Shown: piece by piece, positions 1 through 6,262 of the stretch
How positions within the stretch are numbered: position 1 is the first letter of the stretch
Layout: each line of letters opens with the position of its first letter
Assembly (NCBI GenBank): GCA_913046825.1
Contig: CAJWTF010000152.1
Location: forward strand, 1 to 8,331
Direction: 5' to 3'
DNA from: an uncultured Rickettsiales bacterium
Lineage (GTDB): Bacteria; Pseudomonadota; Alphaproteobacteria; UBA8366
DNA: 8,331 nt
Translations under genes and position numbers: made by a program
Notes under the pieces: model-generated
Told to the model about the DNA's origin: nothing
Seen by the model: only the letters and a program-made list of their open reading frames with translations
Database searches by the model: none

Positions 1-2
1 CA

Positions 3-665
3 AAAGTCATGCATTCTCTTTGCTATCCCAAGCAGGCTGGTTGTGAGCAAGACGTACGCCGTTACGAGTATAATCCTGACAAAGCCCGGAAACTTTTGCG
101 AGCAGCGGGATATGGTCCAGCCGATAACTACCGTTTCGTGGATCGACCTAATAATTTAGCTGAATATCATCCGGGGGAATCGGTAGATAAAACGAAACGT
201 TTGCGTTCGATTATTGCGGACATTGTGAGCTACCGAAATCATCCAGCAAGCGAAGGCATGACGCTTTATTTGAAAGCGATTGGCATAGACTCGTCCATAG
301 ATGCATACGGTAGTTTTGAAAAAGCACAACTTAGGTTGCGGAGGAACGGGTTTGACTTGGCCCATATGACGTGGGCTTCACATGGAGCTCTTGATGTGGC
401 TGAAATTCTCAATCCATTGTTTCGTAATGGAACGTTAGATTATTGCCGTGACCGTGAACTCAATCGCTGGCTAGATGTGGGGGCGAACTCGAACAATGCC
501 AAAGCACGAACAAGAGCATATTCGAACGCCTTTAAACGGCTGCATGAAATCGCATGTGTAGTGCCGTTATTCAACTACACGACGTTCTATGCCTATTCCC
601 GGCACCTCGATTTTCAGCCGACACTGGACGACATCCCCCGGTTTTATCGAGCCAGATGGAAATAG
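3..665 (+). CDS. Family 5 ABC substrate-binding protein, C-terminal part (5' end outside window)
   Basis: This is the C-terminal 220 residues of a periplasmic peptide/solute-binding protein (SBP_bac_5 type). The reading frame is open to the left edge, so the ATG at 9 is internal and not the start. It aligns by eye with the end of the next gene product: CYPxQxGCxQDV near the left edge, YxYxPxKxxKLL, MTW, DYC, and the shared ending IPRF-x4-WK before TAG. Four cysteines (residues 5, 12, 146 and 183 counted from ATG 9) match C333, C340, C444 and C481 of the downstream paralog. Relative to that paralog it carries about 29 extra residues after the AGYG motif (roughly nt 120-206). Sampled G+C is about 43-50%, lower than the permease genes. 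No stop or frameshift is seen, so it looks intact, although the missing N-terminal half prevents certainty. Its ligand is unknown. Confidence -1.
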   Translation, partial: KVMHSLCYPKQAGCEQDVRRYEYNPDKARKLLRAAGYGPADNYRFVDRPNNLAEYHPGESVDKTKRLRSIIADIVSYRNHPASEGMTLYLKAIGIDSSIDAYGSFEKAQLRLRRNGFDLAHMTWASHGALDVAEILNPLFRNGTLDYCRDRELNRWLDVGANSNNAKARTRAYSNAFKRLHEIACVVPLFNYTTFYAYSRHLDFQPTLDDIPRFYRARWK

Positions 666-824
666 CTCTCATCGGATAGTCCCCACGCCTTGCAATGGGG
701 CCAGCTATGGTTTGAAATCCAAGAGACAAGAAAATTTTGTTAGATGCGGAAGGGCTTGTCGGAATGTGAGGGGTGGCAGGCTGATTAATCGCGTCTTTAT
801 GGTTTTCAATCAGGGAGAAGACGG
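666..824 (+). promoter_or_regulatory. Intergenic leader between the two binding-protein genes
   Basis: These 159 bp separate the two binding-protein genes and are the largest gap in the cluster, so this is the most likely place for a promoter or a processing site serving the downstream operon. A short inverted repeat, CCCCA (681-685) and TGGGG (696-700) with a 10-nt loop, is too weak to call a terminator and has no U-tract. I could not find a convincing sigma70 pair at normal spacing. The 3' end holds a strong Shine-Dalgarno site (listed separately). I see no small gene here. Confidence -1.
813..820 (+). promoter_or_regulatory. Ribosome binding site of the complete binding protein
   Basis: GGGAGAAG lies just before the ATG at 825, with 7 nt between the GGGAG core and the start codon. 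It supports that start, which also gives a proper signal peptide. Confidence -1.
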
Positions 825-2375
825 ATGCGAAAATTATTAATAAAAACGGCTGCTATGGCAACAGCCGCTCTGCTGTTGAGGGGGGGCTCCGCGCTAGCGG
901 GTAAGGACAACGATACGTTAACTTGGTCTACCGACCGAGAAGCGGATGTAGCATTGCCGTACTACAATAACATCCGTGAAATGGTCATCATGGCGAGGAT
1001 GACTTGGGACACGTTGTTGTTCCGCAATATTGAGACCTACGAATATGAGCCGCTACTGGCGACGAATTGGAAATGGATCGACGATAAGACGATTGATCTA
1101 GAGCTCCGCAAGGGCGTGAAGTTCCATGACGGCAGCGATTTCGATGCTGATGATGTTGTGGCCACGTTCAATCACATCATCAAGGAAGACAGCGGCATCA
1201 TGACCCGCCGCAACGTCAGTTGGATGAAGAGCACCGAGAAGCTGAACCAATTTAAGGTTCGGATCCATCTCTCGAAAACTTTCCCAGCGGCGCTGGAATT
1301 CCTGGCGATGGCGCTTCCCGTCTTCCCAAGCGATATTTGGAAGACGGCTCGGAAAGACGCCACGGGCAAGCCGGATTGGGGCACGATCGACGAAGTTGGC
1401 ACCGGGCCTTACAAGATCAGTAAAGTGGTCCCGGGTGAAGCCATCACCATGGTAAAGAACGACAACTATTGGGCCGGTAGCCCGAAGGGCACGCCCAGCA
1501 TCGGTAAGGTTATCTTTAAAACCGTTCCTGACGCCGAGGCGCAAATCGCTCAGTTGTTGACCGGCGAGATCGACTGGATTTGGGATGTGCCGAAAGATAA
1601 GGCGCAAGATCTCAAAGGAAGCGGCCAAGTCCAGGTCGTGAACGCCAAGACTTTCCGGATCAGCTATATCACCATGGATCGCGCGGGGCGTGCCGGTAAG
1701 GACGTCAAAAAGAACCCGTTCTACGACCTACGGGTACGAAAAGCCGTCGCACATGCCATCGACCGTAATGCCATCGCCAAGCAATTGGTTGGTGAAGCGT
1801 CCGATGCAATTCATTCGGCCTGCTATCCGTCGCAGTTCGGTTGCACGCAAGATGTGCCGAAATATGACTACGATCCGGCGAAATCGAAGAAACTTCTGGC
1901 CGAGGCCGGATTCCCGGATGGCTTTACGACCGACATCTACGCCTACCGTCAGCGTGAATTCACCGAAGCGGTCATGGGCTTCCTGTCCAAGGTCGGCATC
2001 AAGACAAACCTGAAATACATGCAGTACAAAGCGCTGCGTGGGTTGGTTTGGGAAGGTAAGGCGCCGTTCCATCAAATGACCTGGGGTTCGTACTCGATGG
2101 CGGATGCTTCGGCGATCACCAGTCACTTCTTTAAGCAAGGCCGTGACGACTATTGTATCGACGATGAAATTAAGGGTTGGCTCGAGACCGCCGACACCAG
2201 TGTCGATACCGCTGTTCGCAAGGAGAACTACAAGAAGGCTCTGGCCAAGGTTCAAGCTGAACTTTGCTGGTTGCCGATGTTCACCTACGCGAAGAATTAC
2301 GCGTTCAGCAAGGACGTCAACTTCAAGCCGACGAGTGACGAGATTCCTCGTTTTTTCACGGCGAAGTGGAAGTAA
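825..2375 (+). CDS. Periplasmic peptide/solute-binding protein of a Dpp/Opp ABC importer (SBP_bac_5)
   Basis: This 516-residue product has the usual length for family 5 binding proteins, which deliver peptides, opines, some sugars or metal chelates to DppBC-type permeases. Residues 1-25 are a Sec signal: K/R-rich start, hydrophobic stretch at about 9-18, and likely cleavage after SALA (A25). There is no lipobox, so it should be a soluble periplasmic protein. Family signatures are LLATNW followed by the GVKFHDG and DADDV elements (77-112), VGTGPYKI (191-198), and DLRVRKAVAHAID (301-313). Cysteines C333/C340 and C444/C481 recur in the upstream paralog and may form disulfides. The start at 825 has a strong Shine-Dalgarno site. 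Arg19 close to the end of the hydrophobic stretch is unusual and is encoded within a run of seven G (880-886). The downstream permease and ATPase genes show that this is an import receptor. The adjacent M20 peptidase favours a peptide or acyl-amino-acid ligand, but the ligand cannot be read from the sequence. Confidence -1.
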   Translation: MRKLLIKTAAMATAALLLRGGSALAGKDNDTLTWSTDREADVALPYYNNIREMVIMARMTWDTLLFRNIETYEYEPLLATNWKWIDDKTIDLELRKGVKFHDGSDFDADDVVATFNHIIKEDSGIMTRRNVSWMKSTEKLNQFKVRIHLSKTFPAALEFLAMALPVFPSDIWKTARKDATGKPDWGTIDEVGTGPYKISKVVPGEAITMVKNDNYWAGSPKGTPSIGKVIFKTVPDAEAQIAQLLTGEIDWIWDVPKDKAQDLKGSGQVQVVNAKTFRISYITMDRAGRAGKDVKKNPFYDLRVRKAVAHAIDRNAIAKQLVGEASDAIHSACYPSQFGCTQDVPKYDYDPAKSKKLLAEAGFPDGFTTDIYAYRQREFTEAVMGFLSKVGIKTNLKYMQYKALRGLVWEGKAPFHQMTWGSYSMADASAITSHFFKQGRDDYCIDDEIKGWLETADTSVDTAVRKENYKKALAKVQAELCWLPMFTYAKNYAFSKDVNFKPTSDEIPRFFTAKWK

Positions 2376-2387
2376 GCAAACTCGATT

Positions 2388-2416
2388 TGGGGCGCGGCCT
2401 ATAGGGCCGCGCCCTA
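2388..2416 (+). terminator. GC-rich hairpin after the binding-protein gene (attenuator or mRNA 3'-end stabiliser)
   Basis: Arms 2390-2399 and 2405-2414 form ten perfect pairs (GGGCGCGGCC with GGCCGCGCCC) around the 5-nt loop TATAG. A G-U and a T-A pair extend the stem to 2388-2416. The sequence after it (TATTCGATTGGGG) has no U-tract, so it is not a classical intrinsic terminator. Its place, between a binding-protein gene and its permeases, is typical for hairpins that protect the upstream mRNA end or allow partial read-through. That would give many binding-protein copies per membrane complex. The role is inferred; the stem is directly visible. Confidence -1.
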
Positions 2417-2434
2417 TTCGATTGGGGTTGGGAA

Positions 2435-3355
2435 ATGCTGTTATTTACGCTGCGGCGACTTGGTTACGCGATCCTCGTCGCGATCACGGTATCGATCGTA
2501 ACATTTTCTCTGTTGCGGTTGTCCGGCGATCCGGCGGTGGCGATGGCGGGCGAAGGCGCGAGCGAGGAAGATGTCGAATTCGTTCGCAAGACATACGGTT
2601 TCGATAAATCACTTCCCGAACAATATTGGAAATGGGCGTCGAAGGCGCTGCAAGGCGACCTTGGGATCTCGGTATATTTGAAAGAAAAACCGGTCGCCGA
2701 GATCATTCTCGAACGCGCACCGGTTACCATGAAGCTCGGATTTTTTGCCCTGACCTTCGCGTTGTTGCTGTCGATACCGCTGGGTGTTCTGGCGGCGATG
2801 AAGCCGAACACGATCATCGATCGAACGGCGCTGACAATTGCGGTGTTTGGGCAAGCGATGCCCAGCTTCTTTTTCGCTCTCACGCTGATATTTTTGTTCA
2901 GCGTCACTTACAGAATTTTTCCAAGCTCCGGCAGCAGCACTTGGGTGCACTTTATTTTGCCGTCGATTGCACTTGGATATTACGCGACACCGCAGATCAT
3001 GCGCTTGACGAGAGCCGGCATGATCGACGTGCTTTCTTCGGACTATATCCGGACCGCGCGGGCCAAGGGGCTGAAGACGTATGTCGTGCTGTTCAAGCAC
3101 GCGTTGCGCAACGCGATCATTCCTGTCGTGTCGTTGTCGGCCGCACAACTCGGCTTCATGTTGGGTGGCTCGGTGGTAATCGAATCTGTGTTTACGTTGA
3201 ACGGCCTTGGTCGTTTGGCGTGGCAATCGATCCAACGCTCTGACTTCGAGGTGATGCAGGCCATCGTTTTGACGATCGCATGTTTCTACATCCTCTTTAA
3301 CCTACTGGCCGACATCCTGAATGCGCTGATCGATCCGCGCATCCGGGTTCATTAA
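2435..3355 (+). CDS. dppB: Dpp/Opp-type ABC transporter permease, DppB family
   Basis: This 306-residue inner-membrane protein is one half of the translocation channel. The N-terminal helix (about 9-29) begins with LLFTLRRLGYAI, the standard DppB opening. A periplasmic segment follows with GDP (31-33), YGFDKSLPEQY (54-64) and GDLGIS (74-79). The BPD_transp_1 core starts at about residue 96, with helices near 99-121, 131-156, 173-190, 228-249 and 275-297. The EAA loop that docks on the ATPase is visible as DYIRTARAKGL (203-213), and GLGRL (257-261) is also family-typical. The ATG at 2435 is preceded by a modest GGGG-type ribosome site. The gene begins 59 bp after the binding-protein stop, just past the hairpin. 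Family assignment is firm; the dpp name reflects similarity and not a shown dipeptide specificity. Confidence -1.
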   Translation: MLLFTLRRLGYAILVAITVSIVTFSLLRLSGDPAVAMAGEGASEEDVEFVRKTYGFDKSLPEQYWKWASKALQGDLGISVYLKEKPVAEIILERAPVTMKLGFFALTFALLLSIPLGVLAAMKPNTIIDRTALTIAVFGQAMPSFFFALTLIFLFSVTYRIFPSSGSSTWVHFILPSIALGYYATPQIMRLTRAGMIDVLSSDYIRTARAKGLKTYVVLFKHALRNAIIPVVSLSAAQLGFMLGGSVVIESVFTLNGLGRLAWQSIQRSDFEVMQAIVLTIACFYILFNLLADILNALIDPRIRVH

Positions 3356-3359
3356 AGGC

Positions 3360-3365
3360 GGGGAG
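3360..3365 (+). promoter_or_regulatory. Ribosome binding site of the second permease
   Basis: GGGGAG sits 7 nt before the ATG at 3373, inside the 17-bp gap that follows the dppB-like stop. It fixes the start of the second permease. Confidence -1.
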
Positions 3366-3372
3366 AGAAAGA

Positions 3373-4284
3373 ATGGCGATAAGCAGTTCTCCTGAATCTC
3401 TGCCGTCGGTGGCCGAAATCCTCGAGCCGACACCGGGAGCGATCCTGCGCAAGCGTGCGCTTGGTGATTGGGGGGTGATGATCGGTGGCGGCTTTATGGT
3501 CGTGCTTCTTCTCGTGGCCTTCGGCGCGCCGTTGCTCACTTGGCACGATCCGTTGGGGCAAGACTTGTTTAACCGCTATGTGCCACCGGTCTGGCACGAG
3601 AAAGGCAGTTGGGATCATCCGTTTGGTACCGATAAGTTCGGGCGTGATTACTACACTCGGATCATTTACGGCGCGCGTGTCTCATTGATGATTGGATTCG
3701 CTGTAATGCTGATGTCCGGTGTCATCGGCACCGCCATGGGAATCGCGGCCGGGTATTTCGGTGGCCGGGTCGATATGTTCGTCACCTTTCTGATCAATAC
3801 GCGCCTCGCCATGCCGGTCGTCTTGATCGCGTTGGCGGTAATCGCCTTGATCGGCAGCTCGCTCGAAGTTGTCATCCTGGTTTTAGGCTTCCTACTATGG
3901 GAGCGGTTTGCGCTGGTAATGCGCAGTTCCACCCAACAGGTGCGAAACCTCGATTACGTGGCGGCGGCGGAAGCGGCCGGTTGTACGACGATGCGTATTC
4001 TGATGACGGAAATCATGCCGAACGTCATGAACAATCTGATCGTCGTCGCGACCATCGAAGTCGCTCATGCCATTCTGCTGGAAGCAGCGCTGTCTTTCCT
4101 CGGCCTTGGGGTGCAGCCGCCGGAGCCCAGCTGGGGCCTGATGATCTCCGAAGGCAAGGGCGATATGTATTTCAAACCGTGGGTTATCGCCATTCCGGGC
4201 ATCGCGCTCTTCCTGATGTTGCTGGCGATCAATTTGTTGGGTGACGGAATTCGGGATGTCACCTCGCCGGAGAGCCGAAATTGA
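3373..4284 (+). CDS. dppC: Dpp/Opp-type ABC transporter permease, DppC family
   Basis: This 303-residue inner-membrane protein is the partner of the DppB-like subunit. The order is as in the family: a cytosolic N-terminal tail, a first helix at about 34-54, and a periplasmic loop with HDPLGQDL (58-65) and the hallmark FGTDKFGRD (84-92; the usual form is GTDxxGRD). The BPD_transp_1 helices span about 104-290. The EAA coupling loop is DYVAAAEAAGC (194-204), continuing to IMPNV (214-218). LSFLGLGVQPPEPSWG (240-255) and NLLGDGIRD (287-295) are strong DppC/OppC signatures. It follows dppB by 17 bp with a good Shine-Dalgarno site. Its stop TGA overlaps the TTG start of the ATPase gene. Nothing in it is truncated or missing. 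Confidence -1.
   Translation: MAISSSPESLPSVAEILEPTPGAILRKRALGDWGVMIGGGFMVVLLLVAFGAPLLTWHDPLGQDLFNRYVPPVWHEKGSWDHPFGTDKFGRDYYTRIIYGARVSLMIGFAVMLMSGVIGTAMGIAAGYFGGRVDMFVTFLINTRLAMPVVLIALAVIALIGSSLEVVILVLGFLLWERFALVMRSSTQQVRNLDYVAAAEAAGCTTMRILMTEIMPNVMNNLIVVATIEVAHAILLEAALSFLGLGVQPPEPSWGLMISEGKGDMYFKPWVIAIPGIALFLMLLAINLLGDGIRDVTSPESRN
4269..4274 (+). promoter_or_regulatory. Ribosome binding site supporting the TTG start of the first ATPase
   Basis: GGAGAG lies 6 nt before TTG 4281, inside the end of the dppC-like gene. No ATG stands in a suitable place in this frame, and the DppD-like N-terminus ([12 protein letters not shown]) begins right after the TTG. The TTG is therefore the likely start, with 4-bp TTGA overlap and translational coupling to dppC. 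Confidence -1.
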
Positions 4285-5291
4285 GTACTGTCCTTGAAGT
4301 TGAAAATCTGGCGATCGAAATTCCAATTTCGGCGGGCCAACTTCATCCGGTGCGCGGCATCAGCTTTCATGTGGATCGCGGTGAAACGCTGGCGATTGTC
4401 GGCGAATCTGGGTGCGGGAAATCCCTGACCTCTCTCGCGGTCATGGGGTTGCTGCCTTCGGCTGCTATTCGCCATGCGGATAAAATGGACTTCCAAGGCG
4501 ACGCCATGGACGAGTTTTCGGAAGCACAGATGTCGGATATCCGCGGCAACCGTATGTCGATGATCTTCCAAGACCCGATGACGTCGCTCAATCCAACCTA
4601 TACGATCGGCAATCAGCTCGAAGAGGTCATGTTGCGGCACAAGAACGTCAGTCGCCGGGAAGCGCGAGACCGCGCCATCTACCTGCTGGAGAAGGTCGGG
4701 ATCACGGGGGCGGCGAGCCGTTTGAAACAGTATCCGCACCAATTGTCCGGCGGATTGCGCCAACGCGTCATGATTGCCATGGCCCTGATGTGCGATCCGG
4801 AACTGTTGATCGCGGATGAGCCGACGACGGCGCTGGATGTCACCATTCAGGCGCAAATTTTGCTGCTGATTGCGCAAATCCAAAAAGAGTTCAACATCGG
4901 CGTCATTCTTATCACCCACGACCTGGGGGTCGTGGCGCGGGTCGCGGATCGGGTCGCGGTGATGTATGCGGGGCGCATCGTGGAATCAGGGACGGGCAAG
5001 GAAGTTTTTGAAAAACCGTTGCATCCTTATACTCAAGGCTTGATGGACTGCATTCCCATTCCGGGCAAGACGGAGCCGGGGCAGCATCTGGGATCAATCC
5101 CGGGGATTGTCCCGACCTTGGTCGGCGACTTGAGCGGCTGCATGTTCCGCGAGCGCTGTCCTTTCGCCCATGACGGTTGCCGCGAAGAACCGCAGGACCA
5201 GCAGATGGGGCCGGGTCGCGCCTACCAGTGCAATTTACCATCGGATATGGATCAACGGCAGCGAACCGGCGCATTGGAGGCGGCGCAATGA
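4281..5291 (+). CDS. dppD: Dpp/Opp-type ABC transporter ATP-binding protein, DppD family
   Basis: This 336-residue cytosolic ATPase is one of the two that power the importer. All nucleotide-binding elements are present: Walker A GESGCGKS (41-48), Q-loop Q97 in [10 protein letters not shown], signature LSGGLRQRV (155-163), Walker B LLIADEP (175-181), D-loop ALD (184-186) and H-loop H213. The C-terminal oligopeptide-transporter extension (oligo_HPY type) begins around HPYTQGL (248-254). It contains four cysteines at 287, 293, 300 and 317, the pattern known in some DppD proteins to hold a 4Fe-4S cluster. The length is normal for the family. The TTG start overlaps the dppC stop (TTGA), which should couple translation and may lower output compared with ATG. 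The end overlaps the next ATPase gene by 4 bp (ATGA). Confidence -1.
   Translation: MSTVLEVENLAIEIPISAGQLHPVRGISFHVDRGETLAIVGESGCGKSLTSLAVMGLLPSAAIRHADKMDFQGDAMDEFSEAQMSDIRGNRMSMIFQDPMTSLNPTYTIGNQLEEVMLRHKNVSRREARDRAIYLLEKVGITGAASRLKQYPHQLSGGLRQRVMIAMALMCDPELLIADEPTTALDVTIQAQILLLIAQIQKEFNIGVILITHDLGVVARVADRVAVMYAGRIVESGTGKEVFEKPLHPYTQGLMDCIPIPGKTEPGQHLGSIPGIVPTLVGDLSGCMFRERCPFAHDGCREEPQDQQMGPGRAYQCNLPSDMDQRQRTGALEAAQ
5276..5280 (+). promoter_or_regulatory. Ribosome binding site of the second ATPase
   Basis: GGAGG is 7 nt upstream of ATG 5288 and lies within the end of the preceding ATPase gene. It decides the start at 5288 over the longer open frame that extends back to 5177. Confidence -1.
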
Positions 5292-6262
5292 GCACTCCTC
5301 TCATTACCGCCAGCAGTGTCCGTAAGACGTTTTCTATTCGCCAAGGAATGTTCAAGCCGAAACGCGCACTCCATGCAGTCAATGGCGTCACCTTAGAGAT
5401 CAAAAAAGGCGACGTGCTTGGGCTCGTTGGCGAGAGCGGCTGTGGCAAAACCACGATGGCGAAGATGATCCTGGGGCTGGAGCATCCGACCGAGGGCGAA
5501 ATCTTGATCGACGGCGAGCCATTGTCAGGCCTCGACCGTATCGCTGTCGCGCGCCGGGTGCAGCCGATCTTCCAAGACCCGTATTCCTCACTCAATCCGC
5601 GGAAATCCATTGGCTCGATTATCTCCCTGCCATTGCGCGTTCATAAGGTTGGTGACCCGAACGGCTGGAAGAAGCGGGTCGAGGAGATGATGGAACTGGT
5701 GGGCTTGCCGCGCCGTCTCTATCAGAATTATCCAAGCCAGCTATCCGGTGGACAGCGCCAACGCGTTGCCATTGCGCGGGCACTTATCATGCGGCCCGAG
5801 ATTGTGATCTGTGATGAGCCCACATCCGCCCTTGATGTGTCTGTGCAAGCGCAAATCCTGAACGAATTACTGGATCTCCGTAAAGAACTCGATCTGACAT
5901 ATTTGTTGATCACCCATAACCTGGCCGTGGTCGAACATATCGCGACCAAAGTGGCGGTGATGTATCTCGGCCGCGTTGTCGAGGCGGCGGATACGCGGAC
6001 GGTCTTCGACTCGCCGCAACATCCATATACCAAGGCATTGCTAGGTTCCGTGTTGACGCCTGAGCCGGACTTGGATGTGCCCGACACTCATTTGGGTGCA
6101 ACGTTTCCCAATCCCGTCGATCCACCATCGGGATGCACTTTCCATCCGCGCTGCCAATTCGCGATGCCTCATTGCAGCACGCGGGTGCCGGAAGTACACA
6201 CCGTCGGCTCAGCGGAAGTCGAATGCCATTTGTTTGAAGAGGGGATGAAGCAGGCCTCATGA
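5288..6262 (+). CDS. dppF: Dpp/Opp-type ABC transporter ATP-binding protein, DppF family
   Basis: This 324-residue cytosolic ATPase pairs with the DppD-like subunit. Walker A is GESGCGKT (48-55), Q-loop Q96 in IFQDPYSSLNP, signature LSGGQRQRV (152-160), Walker B IVICDEP (172-178), D-loop ALD (181-183) and H-loop H210. The C-terminal extension starts at HPYTKALL (245-252). It carries cysteines at 283, 289, 296 and 313, spaced exactly as in the DppD-like partner. The frame is open upstream to 5177, but ATG 5288 is the right start: it has a GGAGG site, overlaps the previous stop as ATGA, and gives the normal DppF N-terminus with the basic RQGMFKPKRALHAV segment (18-31). Its stop in turn overlaps the M20 peptidase start (ATGA). 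Family assignment is firm; substrate specificity is not determined by this subunit. Confidence -1.
   Translation: MSTPLITASSVRKTFSIRQGMFKPKRALHAVNGVTLEIKKGDVLGLVGESGCGKTTMAKMILGLEHPTEGEILIDGEPLSGLDRIAVARRVQPIFQDPYSSLNPRKSIGSIISLPLRVHKVGDPNGWKKRVEEMMELVGLPRRLYQNYPSQLSGGQRQRVAIARALIMRPEIVICDEPTSALDVSVQAQILNELLDLRKELDLTYLLITHNLAVVEHIATKVAVMYLGRVVEAADTRTVFDSPQHPYTKALLGSVLTPEPDLDVPDTHLGATFPNPVDPPSGCTFHPRCQFAMPHCSTRVPEVHTVGSAEVECHLFEEGMKQAS

Noticed and set aside
3..665. First binding protein as a decayed pseudogene
   Set aside because: It is divergent and AT-richer, but the frame is open throughout, the C-terminal signature and all four cysteines are kept, and the stop is in the same place as in the paralog. 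Its incompleteness is due to the window edge.
681..700. CCCCA/TGGGG inverted repeat as a terminator after the first binding protein
   Set aside because: Only five pairs with a 10-nt loop and no U-tract; could easily be chance.
737..790. Possible sigma70 promoter before the second binding protein (TTGTTA or TTGTCG with downstream AT-rich hexamers)
   Set aside because: No pair had both acceptable hexamers and 16-18 bp spacing; GATTAA at 783-788 is 21 bp from TTGTCG. Not supportable as a specific site.
589..840. Plus-strand frame of 83 codons spanning the gap between the two binding-protein genes
   Set aside because: It starts inside the first binding-protein gene in another frame, has no good ribosome site, and its product has no recognisable feature.
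1098..1628. Minus-strand open frame of 176 codons opposite the binding-protein gene
   Set aside because: Fully inside a well-supported gene, with no ribosome site or recognisable domain; a shadow frame.
4743..4769. Signature motif LSGGLRQRV in the first ATPase as a degenerate site
   Set aside because: DppD/OppD proteins commonly have a hydrophobic residue (often M) at this position; the key S, G, G and Q are present, so the site should be active.
4065..4919. Long minus-strand open frame of 284 codons opposite the first ATPase gene
   Set aside because: It lies antisense to a gene with complete ABC motifs, its product is low-complexity, rich in Q, R and H, and it shows no family pattern. It is a by-product of codon bias on the coding strand.
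5177..5287. Possible longer N-terminus of the second ATPase
   Set aside because: The frame is open here, but the family N-terminus, the GGAGG site and the ATGA overlap all point to ATG 5288. The extension overlaps the end of the preceding ATPase gene and resembles no ATPase.
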